The notes below the pieces were generated by a model, which did not search any database, was not told the origin of the DNA, and worked only from the letters and a program-made list of their open reading frames with translations. The translations under genes were made by a program, and so were the position numbers. From positions 53,316,128-53,380,127 of the forward strand of contig CM039463.1 of NCBI GenBank assembly GCA_022414725.1: 64,000 nucleotides of DNA, written 5' to 3'. Shown piece by piece: positions 31,546-42,446 of the stretch (its first letter is position 1; each line of letters opens with the position of its first letter). This DNA is from Microglena sp. YARC. Its lineage: Eukaryota > Chlorophyta > Chlorophyceae > Chlamydomonadales > Chlamydomonadaceae.

Positions 31546-32294
31546 CTAAATAAAGGCGCCAGCAGCCAACTCCTGTTGGGGGGCGTCTCCTGTGATTGAG
31601 GACTCAGGGAGGGAGGTGACCTGGGCGGCATACTGCATGAGGGCTGATGATAAAACCAGGAAGTCAACAATGTTCAGAGTGTGGTATGACTGCACAAATC
31701 CATTGAACTCAGGTCTTGTCTTTAGGCCCTTGATGAGGATGGTGTGGAAAGTCTCCTTGGACATGTTGGACACACCTGCTGCACTTGTGGGGATCTGTGA
31801 GTACAGTTCCTGGAATCTAACTAGGTAGGAGGTGAGGCCTTCTTCCATGCCAATAGTGACACCATACGTTACATGGCAGTGAAGGATGAGAACTCTTGAT
31901 CTCCAGGAACAGCACCATACTGACGTCTAAGAAATCTGATGCCCTTAGTAGCCATGTCAGTGGACGTCAGGAGGGCAGTTTGAATTGGTTTGGATAGAGA
32001 GTGGAGGACAATCATGAATTCCTGGTAGTTCTGCTGGGAGGTTATCCTAGTAGGAGTAACAATAGCGGCCAGAGCAGGGTTGCCATGGTCAGGATCAAGG
32101 CGTGAGCCGGCCACCAAAGGGTACTCACTGCCGCTGGCTAGCTCGGTGGCTGGAGCAACGTCAAGCTCCGCATCGATGCCAACGAAGAAGCATCCTTGCG
32201 TAGACTTGATCTGGAGGATGAGGATGCGACAGTGTTCTGCAACGCCTGGACCACCACCATAGATGGGCATTCTAGGGGTGTGCTGGGCGTACAT
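31546..32294 (-). pseudogene. Element B Gag, N-terminal and central parts
   Basis: Starts MYAQHTPRMPIYGGGPGVAE. It contains the helical gag core (SLSKPIQTALLTSTDMATKG, then FLRRQYGAVPGDQEFSSFTA), is broken by a stop and frame change at about 31860, and resumes as EEGLTSYLVRFQELYSQIPT and FHTILIKGLKTRPEFNGFVQ. This pattern resembles the retrotransposon gag/UBN2 family. Both members of the B/C family start at the same Met, supporting the choice. Confidence 0.75.
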
Positions 32295-32790
32295 GGCGAA
32301 CTAGTGAAAGTGCGGGGATTATTGCGGGGAGGGGTAAGAGATGAGTTGCAGTGTTTCGGAGTGGGGAAGTGTGGATTTGGAGGTGTCCGCAACGGAGATC
32401 TGGGAGGGTGAGGAGTAGTAGCTGGGGAGGGGGATGGCACCACAAAGGGTGAGCCGAATGAATCCAGCGGAGAGGAGGATGAAAGTAGTCGGGCAATTGG
32501 ACTACCGTGCGGTGGCTGATTTGGCACCTTCCAGTTTGGCAGGAGCTATCACGCAATAGCTAGTGCACAATCTGCTCACAATGGGAGATCGTCTGACTCC
32601 GGAGGATCCTTGGTTCTAATGAAGAGGCAGATGGAGATCTATCTCCTGGTCAAATATTAGAATACGATGCGGGCGATACTTCAGCAGCGGCAGGCTGGGA
32701 TAGCGAGCGGGCGAGCAAATCAGCAGCGGCAGAGGGGACTGGTCCAAATCTTGGATGCAGCGGTCAGTTCTTCTTATACGCTCTGATGGT

Positions 32791-32800
32791 GCCCATAACC
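32791..32800 (-). other. Primer binding site of element B (half-tRNA type)
   Basis: GGTTATGGGC on the minus strand, immediately after the 5' LTR. It is the exact complement of GCCCATAACC, the anticodon loop and stem of eukaryotic initiator tRNA-Met. Drosophila copia and yeast Ty5 prime in this internal position. Equivalent positions: element C 22660-22666 (GGTTATG), element A 14918-14923 (GGTTAT), element D 27452-27457 (GGTTAC). Confidence 0.7.
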
Positions 32801-32993
32801 TGTGATAATCGTAGTCTGCAAAGCTCAATCGTTTACAAAGCTATTAGAAGAGGAAGAGAAACTCGCACGAAGGCGGTAAATACTAATGCAGTCTGTAGAG
32901 CCCAGTACTGCTGACGGCGGGAAACTCGGGTCCGGGCGGTAGCCGGCCCGCTCCTTGCCTTCTCAGATAGAGACATGGAAGTCGTCTATAACA
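32801..32993 (-). repeat. 5' LTR of element B
   Basis: 193 bp, six mismatches to the 3' copy. Confidence 0.9.
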
Positions 32994-33230
32994 GCTTCTG
33001 GGCAGCTTCCTGTATAACCCTTGTAGTGGTCACTGCTTATCTTTGGGGCTTCCAGCAACAGCTTCTAGGCAGCTCCCTGTATAACCCTAGTAGTGGTCAC
33101 GGCTTATCTTTGTGGCTTCCAGCAGCAGATTCTAGGCAGCTCCCTGTATAACCCTAGTTGTGGTCACTGCTTATCTGTGTGGCTTCCATCAGCAGCTTCT
33201 AGGCAGCTCCCTGTATAAACCTAGTAGTGA
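32994..33230. repeat. 67 bp minisatellite, right part
   Basis: About three and a half copies of the unit seen at 14.1-14.6 kb, resuming in register after element B and its GCTTC target duplication. Confidence 0.9.
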
Positions 33231-33264
33231 ATATGTACTTGAGTACTTGACCTTGAACTTGGAC

Positions 33265-33610
33265 ACTTGGTCACATTGATCTTGACAGCAATTTGGCTGG
33301 CTGGAGCCATGTACCGGTCTGGCTAATAAGACCTAGCAAGTGTAATGTTCCTGATTTGAATTGTTACTTGGTTGTAAAGCAAGATTGGGCAAGTTACTTG
33401 GTGAACAAGTAACAATGAAATGCAAAAATAACATGTAAGCAAAAAGACCCTTTGCCAACTGAATGTCAGGTCTCAACTTGAGTCAGTCAAAGCCACAGAC
33501 ACCTTTGCCAAGTTAGTTTTGCCATGCTTTTTCTGATACCGAGTTTTAGGGGGAAACGACTTTTTCCAATACTTAATCTTGCCAATACTTGAGGCGCGTA
33601 CGGTAGTATG
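33265..33610. repeat. Second copy of the 13.3-13.65 kb segment
   Basis: AGCAATTTGGCTGGCTGGAG, GTTCCTGATTTGAATTGTTA, GACTTGAGTCAGTCAAAGCC-type and GCCAATACTTGAGGCGCGTA blocks occur in the same order as at 13320-13650. The unit therefore flanks the minisatellite on both sides. Confidence 0.75.
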
Positions 33611-33700
33611 AAAACCTGGTTACCCTAGAAGCAAACTCTGGCAACAAATCCTGGTTACCCTAGAAAACAAACCTAGCAAAAACTCATGGTTACCACTTAC
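33610..33700. repeat. Short repeat: CTGGTTACCCTAGAA units
   Basis: Three imperfect copies of about 37 bases (AAAACCTGGTTACCCTAGAA) at 33609, 33645 and 33680. Confidence 0.6.
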
Positions 33701-35400
33701 CATCAAGGGCGCCTGGAGGCGCATCCCGAATGAAATGATTCGGATCCTTAATTCAATGTATTTTAATTACTTTAATTGAATTGTATTTAATGTTGTGTTT
33801 CTTTAATTCGATTTATTCCTTTCCATTTAATTTAATTAACGTGATTTGGATGCATGTAATTGCTTTAAATTGCATCCATTCGAATAGGATTCATTTCAAG
33901 GGCGCCTAGAGGCTTTAAATTAATTGAATTCCAATTAATCGATTGATGATTTAGCATTGTTGACTTGTAAGTGACGAAACAAAAAAGGTTTTGAAGGGTT
34001 GTTGATTTTAAAGCAGTTTTGAACGTTTCTGTAATGTAATGAAATGTATGTATGTAGATTGAGTTTATTTTTAAGAATTTGATGCAAGAAAATGAGGCCA
34101 ATCAGGTGTCTGGTTAATTTAAGGAATTTGTACAAGGTAGTGCATGTTTCGGCCCAGCCCAGACGTGAACGGTATGTCCCGTCCTCCTGAACGGGTTTTT
34201 GGCCAGCGGCAGGTGGTGTGGCTTGCCGCTGCCCCCGCCCGGTTGCCCCCGCCCTTGCCCCTGCCCCACGCACGGGTCCGAGGGCTAATTATAGCACAAG
34301 TGCCCTAGGGGAATGTTTCGTCCATTGTGATGCTTACATGTTTCGCCTCCAATTTTTGATGAAAATTCTGCTCCCAAACCTATGTGTGCGCACATGTTTA
34401 AGTTGTTCAAATTTGAAGTGTTAGCTCTAAACACCCTGAAATCAAATTGTTAACCGTTAATTGTAGCTATTTGGCCCAACCTGAGCTCTTTTTCGTGAAT
34501 TGCGATGCTCATATGTGCTCTGGTCAGAATTTGTCCGGTATAAATAAGTCATAATTCATCAAACATATAGAATGAATTTTTTACGTTTTTCATAAAACAT
34601 GAAAATTTGGTTAGTGACACACTAACGGACGGACGGACATTTTAATGGGGCTAATCCCTCTTTAAAAAATCTGGAGATTTTTTTCATTCGGGTATAAATG
34701 TTTCTTCTCGTTTTGGTCCATCGCGCTCCCAGGTGTGGGAAACGCCTCCAGATCTCAGATCTCTTGGTGGAGCATCGGGCTGCCACGATATTAAAAGTTG
34801 TAGCCAAGTCAAAGTTGTATCAGGATTCAAATAGCTGGGCTCTTGGTAACCGCGGTATAGGTAACCGCAGCGCCGATTATTTAGTCTCCCACGCGAACCA
34901 ATGCTCACATACCAAGTAACCAAATTGCCCAGATGAAGAGGTCGAAAACTGGTCGTATGAGTAACGTCGAGAAGGGTGTGCTGCATGGACAGACTATGTA
35001 GTATGATAGGAAAGTTAACAAGTTTGATGTGGACATTGCCTTGCACTATCTGCATTTCTGTCCTACATTTTCCTTTTTTTCCTGCCTAAGACATGGTTAA
35101 ATGTCTAAGCCAATGATGTTCTTGATGCTTATGCCCAAAATAACTCATTTTAGTCACACTTGAATCTGGTTTGAATTAAAAAAATGTTAAAAGAATTCCG
35201 CCATTGGTAACCTGACTTCGAACTTGGTAACATGTAAGGCTGTCGAGAACTTTATCGCCCGGTAAATTTATCGTTCGATTATCGTGCGATAAAAAAACTG
35301 ACATCGTACGATATCATGATACTTCCATTTATCGCCTGACTATCGTGCAACACAAAGTCGCTATTGTACGGATGTACCGCACGCTGATGAAGGGTTGCTA
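33701..35400. other. Stretch without a recognised gene
   Basis: AT-rich from 33730 to 34130, with a GC-rich island at 34140-34290. A copy of the hairpin motif lies at 34662-34699 (TAATCCCTCTTTAAAAAATC then TGGAGATTTTTTTCATTCGG), matching 12063-12107. Reading frames up to 123 codons show no family features. Confidence 0.5.
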
Positions 35401-35404
35401 CCAG

Positions 35405-35515
35405 GTGCTACCCCCCCGGCGACAGTCGTGAAGCGCGCGTGAACTGCAGGTTTGCAGGGCGCGTGAACCCGTCTCATGCTTATGACAAATGTCCACGCGC
35501 AGCAATACACTGATG
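35405..35515. repeat. Direct duplication, copy 1 (about 105 bp)
   Basis: GGCGACAGTCGTGAAGCGCG, TGAACTGCAGGTTTGCAGGG, CGCGTGAACCCGTCTCATGC. Repeated at 36176-36296 with about 85-90 percent identity, including a preceding C run. Confidence 0.75.
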
Positions 35516-36117
35516 CGAAAAAGCACATCCTACACAAAATTTAACGCTGGCCGGCGCTGGCAAGAATTTTGACAGGTCCGTATTTGGAATACAGACTAGA
35601 AAAGGCAAATATCGTACATTTTGCCCCCCAACAGCCCATTATATGCGCAAATATCATGTTCCACGAGTGGTATTCAAGTTGGAAGCACTACCGAAGTTGG
35701 TAATCACTAGTTTGCACCCTCCCAGCATTTTCTACCCATATGGATGTGTTGTACAAGTTGAGAAGGTCACCCATTTGACCTACAGAAGTACCAAGCCAGG
35801 CCATTCCCATCCCTTACATGCTGGCAAACCGACCGGCAGCAATCGGAACGAGGGCAGAATCGCGCAGATTCTGACAATTCGACTTCAGGCAATGTGATGG
35901 AAGGAACAATTTGATGGCGATTGATCGATTCCTTGGCTCGATCTGTGCTCTGTGAAGCTCGCGGCAGTCACTTACGTACGATCGTGTACTCTCGTTACTT
36001 TCGGGCAGCTTTCTCCACGAGCCATGGCAGGAGGTGAAAATACGACGCAAAATTCCTGGAATTGCTACGCGTTTGCTTTTACTTTTCACAGAGACATCGG
36101 AAAAGAAAGAACTCAAC

Positions 36118-36118
<1 letters not shown>

Positions 36119-36152
<34 letters not shown>

Positions 36153-36296
36153 CTCCCCCCCCTCCCCGCCCAAACCCGGCGACAGTTGAGATTCATGTGA
36201 AGCGCGCGTGAACTGCAGGTACGCAGGGCGCGTGAACCTACGTCATGCTTATGACCAATGTTCACGCGCAGCCTGTGCAGCAATACACTGGTCGAA
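36119..36296. repeat. Poly-C run and direct duplication, copy 2
   Basis: A 31 nt C run (36119-36149) is followed by GGCGACAGTTGAGATTCATG, AAGCGCGCGTGAACTGCAGG and CGCGTGAACCTACGTCATGC, the second copy of 35405-35515. About 660 bases separate the copies. Confidence 0.75.
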
Positions 36297-36778
36297 GCTG
36301 ACAGTTCTGATATACTCTGTACTGCGCGCCCCTTTCAGCGCTTGGACCGCGCCTTTCATAATTTCACACTTCCGCAGTACATTCCTGGTGTAGGCAGAGA
36401 AATCACGCTTTCGTCCCACAGCTTTCTTTCATGTTCCTAGTTTACTCCTTTCGGCGTTTATTCGTCTTCTTTTTCTTCCGGATATCATTCCTTCGGCTTC
36501 CAGTTGACATACTTCGATGAGACGTATTCTATACGTTACACCCGTGGACCTTTGGACTGCTGACGATGACTATCGGGAAGCTGAAAAGTGAGCGCAAACA
36601 CCTAGTAACCCCAGTCCATCTCATCGGTGTCATTGGAGTATTGCTGCCTCCGCTCCCTTTGCTGCCTCCGCTGTGCTCAGCCCTTCCGGCGGGATATAAG
36701 CACTTACGGATCAAGACAGCAGCTGACGCGCCCTGATTAGTAGGAGACCTCTAGAACAGTCTGAAACAGATTGTCACC

Positions 36779-39566
36779 ATGTCTGTGATTCGCAGCGCTG
36801 CCATGCCTAACCCGGAGTGCCCAAATTTCTTCGAGCGTCCCGAGAACAAGACACGCTTCTATGTCCGGGACTTGATCGGTGGATTGCAGACGTTGCACCT
36901 TCGGGGCCGGCAATATTATCCTGTGTCATCCAGCTCCGCGACCCTTCCACCCCTCGAGGGGACACGGGTTCCACGGCCAAGGCTCAAGCTAGGCAATGGA
37001 GTCTCAGCCACGGTGTTAGTGGAGATGGCCAAGCACGTGCCGAAAGAGTACAGCCTTCGTCACATTGTGGAGGCTATCGTCATTCCAGCCTCTCAGAAAC
37101 ACTACAGCTCCCTCGTGGACATCCCTGGAGTGCTGCATAGCCGCTACTCTGGAGCTCCAGATGTGTTGGTGGCCACCTCATGGGACTGTAACTTTCATGC
37201 CTTGGTGAAGGCTATTGTGGCTAACTCAGCTGGGAAGCCTGATCAGTACTACTACTGGCTTGAGGCACTGTCCGTGCCTCAGCACCCCACTGTGAAGCCT
37301 TGCCATGCCTTGGGTGATGCCCTGCTACTAGCTGCCAAGTCCGCCTCAACTGGCTTGGCCGTCCTTTATGAGGATTTCCCAGGTGGAGGGGCCCGGGGTC
37401 ACAGCTGTGCCTTGTTTCTGCTGTGGAGTGTTGCGAGAAAGCGTGGGCCCAAGGCCATTGGTGTGGTGCACACTTCGGGTTTCAAAGGCGATTCCCTACG
37501 TGCTCAAGTCAGGGGACATGCTGACAACCTCAATATTGAGAAGGCAAAGAGCTGCAACAATGCTCTGCATGCGTTCGTTCTGCAATCCATCAACAACAGT
37601 TTCTCCAACCCCAAGAATTTTGATCAAGCGCTTGGGTCTGCCCTATGTATGGTAAGTCCCCATAAAGGACGGCCCCACCACCACTGCACAGTCACCACCA
37701 CCACCACCACCTCCACCACTACTTACCATTGCTTTCACCACCACCAACTCATCACCACCACCACCACCACCACCACCACTACTAGCAATGGCATCAGCAA
37801 CACCATCGGCATTAGCATCACCACCACTACCAGCACCATTAGCATCTACATCAACATCAGCGTTACCACCACCATCACCACCAACATTGCCATCGCCACC
37901 ACAATCACTATCACCACCACTGCCACCACAGCCACCATTGCAATCACCACCTATCCTATATCACCATCACCATCACAACCATCAACATCAACACTAGCAT
38001 ACACATCACCATCACCGGCATCGCTATCACCTTCAGCAACATCAGTATCATCACCCGATCAATGCATCCTTGGTCTATGTTGATAACCCTGATAAAACCA
38101 GAATGTTTGTCTTAGAAAACCTGCCGCTACTGCTAAACAGTTCAGTATTTGTTTTGCATTGGACGACTTCTTAGCGAGTTTTGGCGGTAGGGAAGGGGAT
38201 CTGCCCTTGACATATTATATCCATCTGTTAAACACATGTTTATATGCTAGCATCGGCCAGTGGGAGCTACACATAGGAAGCTGGGCTATTTGGCATCATA
38301 CGAAGAGGGGGCCATTGCAACCCCGCCGTGTATACTCACCCATACTTGGCTGTGATTCACCATAGACGTACACTCACCCATACTTGGCTATGAGTCACCA
38401 TGGACGTACACTCACCCATACTTGGCTATGATTCACCATGGCAGTACACTCACCCATACTTGGCTCTGATTCACCATGGCAGTACACTCACCCATACTTG
38501 GCTATGATTCACCATGGCAGTACACTCACCCACACTTGGCTCTGATTCACCATGGACGTACACTCACCCATACTTGGCTATGATTCACCATGGCAGTACA
38601 CTCACCCATACTTGGCTATGATTCACCATGGCAGTACACTCACCCATACTTGGCTCTGATTCACCATGGACGTACACTCACCCATACTTGGCTATGAGTC
38701 ACCATGGACGTACACTCACCCATACTTGGCTCTGATTCACCATGGACGTACACTCACCCATACTTGGCTATGATTCACCATGGCAGTACACTCACCCATA
38801 CTTGGCTATGATTCACCATGGCAGTACACTCACCCATACTTGGCTATGATTCACCATGGACGTACACTCACCCATACTTGGCTCTGATTCACCATGGGCG
38901 TACACTCACCCATACTTGGCTCTGATTCACCATGGACGTACACTCACCCATACTTGGCTCTGATTCACCATGGACGTACACTCACCCATACTTGGCTATG
39001 ATTCACCATGGACCAGTTGGGGTCAATATGCTCATGGGGGATGACCCAACGGGGCAAGTGGTACTAGTGTTCATAGTTTTTATGTCGTTTTTTATAACGG
39101 CTAGTAGTTCATGTAGTCACAGAAGTGCAACCACCTAATTTCCATGGATTATTTCACCCCTATCATTTTCCCCCTTGTTTTGTGGGGTACCCATATAATT
39201 GCTTTTCACGTTGGATGCTGTGTTTATGCACACACAAACGCATGCATGTCACTGCCACAATCTCCACGCTCACATGATTTGTTGCACCTCACATGTGTAT
39301 TGTATATGGTGCAATGCAGGTCAGGGTATGCTTACTATGCTGCAGACAGACAAGCCATATGTACCGCACTGCATATCGCACCCCTAATGATGAGCCATTA
39401 CTTTTTAGTACTTCTTTTCATTGATATATTTTATTTCTTTCCAGTGATGCCGCTTAACTTGTCCAATGCGCAATGCACCGTAGCGTATTGTTCCTTATGT
39501 ACACGTACTTCAATGCTGGCACACATACGTAAACTCCCTTGCCCCCCTCATCCCCCCCCCCCCCCC

Positions 39567-39609
<43 letters not shown>

Positions 39610-42361
39610 ACCCCCCCCCCCCCCCACCCACCCAGACATCCTCCCCCTCCCCCTCCCCCCCCCCCCCCTCCCCCCTCCCCCTCACCCCCCCCCCCCCCCC
39701 TCACCCACCCACCCACCCACCCACCCCCACCCACCCACACATCCTCCCCCACACCCTCCCACCCACCCCTGCCCCTCAATGCAATTCACAGGCTGTTGAA
39801 CGTCCAAGCACTCTGACTAGGGGTGTCAGCCTAAAGGGTCTGTGCAAGCTCAGGCTTATGATTGAAGCTGATCTCATCGGCACAGGGCGCACCTTCTCGA
39901 AAGTGAACAGCCTCCAGGAGCTAACCACCACCGACTTTGTTTATGGATGGGTGAAAGATTGTTTAGTGACAGGGGAGCTGCGCCTGGCTGATATTGCGCG
40001 CTTCATTAGCCCCGAGGACACTGAGGAGCCTATGTACTTCATAAGCCATGCTTGGAAGAGCACCCTTGGCAAGCTGCTGGATACTGTGGAAAGAGCTTTG
40101 GAAAATGCCTGGGAGGACACATGTGTCTGGATTGATTGCTTGGCCGTTAACCAACACGCAAACTCTCCAGAGAATCAGGCCGACGTTGCCGCCTTTGAAG
40201 AAGTCATCATGGCATGTTCTGGCGGCACGATTGTCGTAGTCGACATGGGCAATTGCAACCCCTCTACCCGTGCCTGGTGCTTGTATGAATGGGATCACAC
40301 TGCCCTGCACCATGGTTCGGATGGATTGCACATGCAAGGCCTTTCGTTGGAGGACCGTGCGCGCATCATCGGCAGCATTGATGTGGACACGGCCGAGTGC
40401 TTCATGTCGGCCGACAAGGAAATGATACTGAGTAAGGTCCGCGGCCATCACGGCTCCACGCAGCAGTTCAACAACCTATTGCGGCTGTTGCTGTTGCTGA
40501 ATCCGTTAAGTTACAGGGTGGACCGCCAACAACTGAGCCAGCGCAGCAAGGATACCCTGTGGTCCCTGCAGATAGTGCAGCAGTGGGTGGAGGCAGGCAG
40601 CAGTGGAACGCGCGCATTGTGCATCCTGGCAGAGGCAGGCATCGGCAAGTCCACCATCTCTGACCAGATTTGTGAGGCTATGCTCAACATTCCTCGTGCC
40701 TCTGGTAGCTACAATGCTGGTGCTGGCTGCAGCACAGAGGGGAACTCTTCAGCGAGCCAGGCATCAAGCCCCAGCCCAAGGACCCTTGCTGCAGCCCACT
40801 TCCTGAAGTACTCAGATAACCGACGGCTTAATGTTTGCAACATAATCAAGAGCTTGGCGTTCCAACTTGGCACCCGGTGCGCTTTAAACACTATATATAT
40901 ATGATATTATGTATATTGTCGAGGCTAAATATAGGTCAGGCCGCATAATCGGTAGTTGCTATTTACACGGTCCATTATCATGGTTAAATTGACTACAATT
41001 GTATTTTGGAGCCTGAGGGTCTGCTCGGGTGTAGTGTGTGTGTGTGTGAGAGGGGTGACGGCATGTGTATGTGTGGGGTGGGGTGTGGGGTGGGGCTCGG
41101 GAGGAGGGGGTGGGGTGGGGGATCAAACCCAAGCTGGACAGCTTTAGGAACCTCGTTGGGTACCAGAATTCTGAACGCGTTTTCTCGCCCAACTGGCGCT
41201 CTTGCGAAGCTGGGCGCTAAGGCCTTGGTGACGTCGAGCCTGGCATCCAGCCTGGATGTACCGTCTAGGACATGCACTGATTACACCCTGGGTGTAACCA
41301 ACTAACGGTGATATGAAATGATCACACACACATGAACGCACACCCGCACACACAAACACACATGCATTCTCACAGCCACGCATCCACACGTGCACACAAG
41401 CAGCCACGCTTTCACACACATGCATGCAGAAACACATGCAAATGCATGCATGCTCATAATGCCCCCCTATACTTACACACATGCATTCACAATGCCCCCC
41501 CATACCCCCACCCCCCCCCCCCCCCCCCCCCCCCCCCAAACACACACACATAAGCATTCACACATACACACACACGCACACATATGCATTCGCACAACAA
41601 CCCATTCACATGCACACACGCTTGCACCATCACACACACATGCATGCACATGCATGCTTGCTTGCACCCACACCCAAACCCACACAATTGCACACATGCA
41701 TTCCCACAGCCACACATGCATACATGTATGCACACACACATATTCATTTACACGGCCACACATCAGCATGTGCATACACATGCACACACGCATGGACTCT
41801 CACACATACATGCATGCACTCACACACACATGCAGGAACACATACACACACACACATGCATTCACATGTGCACACACATGCACACACGCATGCACACTCA
41901 CACACCCAAGCTTGCACACACATGCATTCTCACGACCATGCATTCACATGTGAACATATATGCACACACGCATGATCGCCCACACACACATGAATGCTTA
42001 CACGCACATGAATGCATGCCCACACACAAACACACACAAACACACATATACCCCCCCACCCCCCACCCACCCCACCCCACCCCACCCCACCCCACCCCCC
42101 CACACACACAAACACCCCCACACACACAAACACCCACCCACCCACCCACATGTGTGCACACACATGCACACACACTTGAATGCACACTCACACACACTTG
42201 CATGCACACACACACGCACATGCATGCATGCATGCACACACGCACGCACACTGATTCACTCTCTCACACACACATGCATTCATACATGCATGCACACACA
42301 CATGCACATGCATGCACATGCATGAACATATATGCGCATGCACGCTCACACGCACATGCAT

Positions 42362-42446
<85 letters not shown>

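Larger units (their letters stand above)
21688..32993 (-). mobile_element. LTR element B, minus strand, host of nested insertions
   Basis: 193 bp LTRs at 21688-21880 and 32801-32993 differ at six positions (3.1 percent). Target duplication GCTTC is at 21683-21687 and 32994-32998, in the 67 bp minisatellite. Sense is minus: the 5' LTR is the right one, the adjoining 32791-32800 reads GGTTATGGGC on the minus strand (primer binding site), and the polypurine tract TTGGGGGGAA lies at 21881-21890. Without element C (22465-29442) and its duplicated target, the element is about 4.3 kb. It encodes gag, a CCHC knuckle and a copia-type protease, but no integrase, RT or RNase H motif is visible. It is therefore a non-autonomous gag-bearing element. 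Confidence 0.9.

Noticed and set aside
34684..35055. 123-codon minus-strand frame
   Set aside because: No conserved features and not supported by splice sites or neighbours.
37652..38083. Extension of the STAND exon 1 frame through CAC repeats
   Set aside because: A good donor (ATG|GTAAGT) at 37652 and a phase-matched acceptor at 39791 place it in an intron.
38331..39010. CRISPR-like array (18 repeats of 38 bp)
   Set aside because: The repeats are head-to-tail without spacers, in a eukaryotic intron.
39144..39791. N-terminal 216 codons of the frame that contains exon 2
   Set aside because: They precede the acceptor TTCACAG and include a long Pro run from poly-C; considered intronic.
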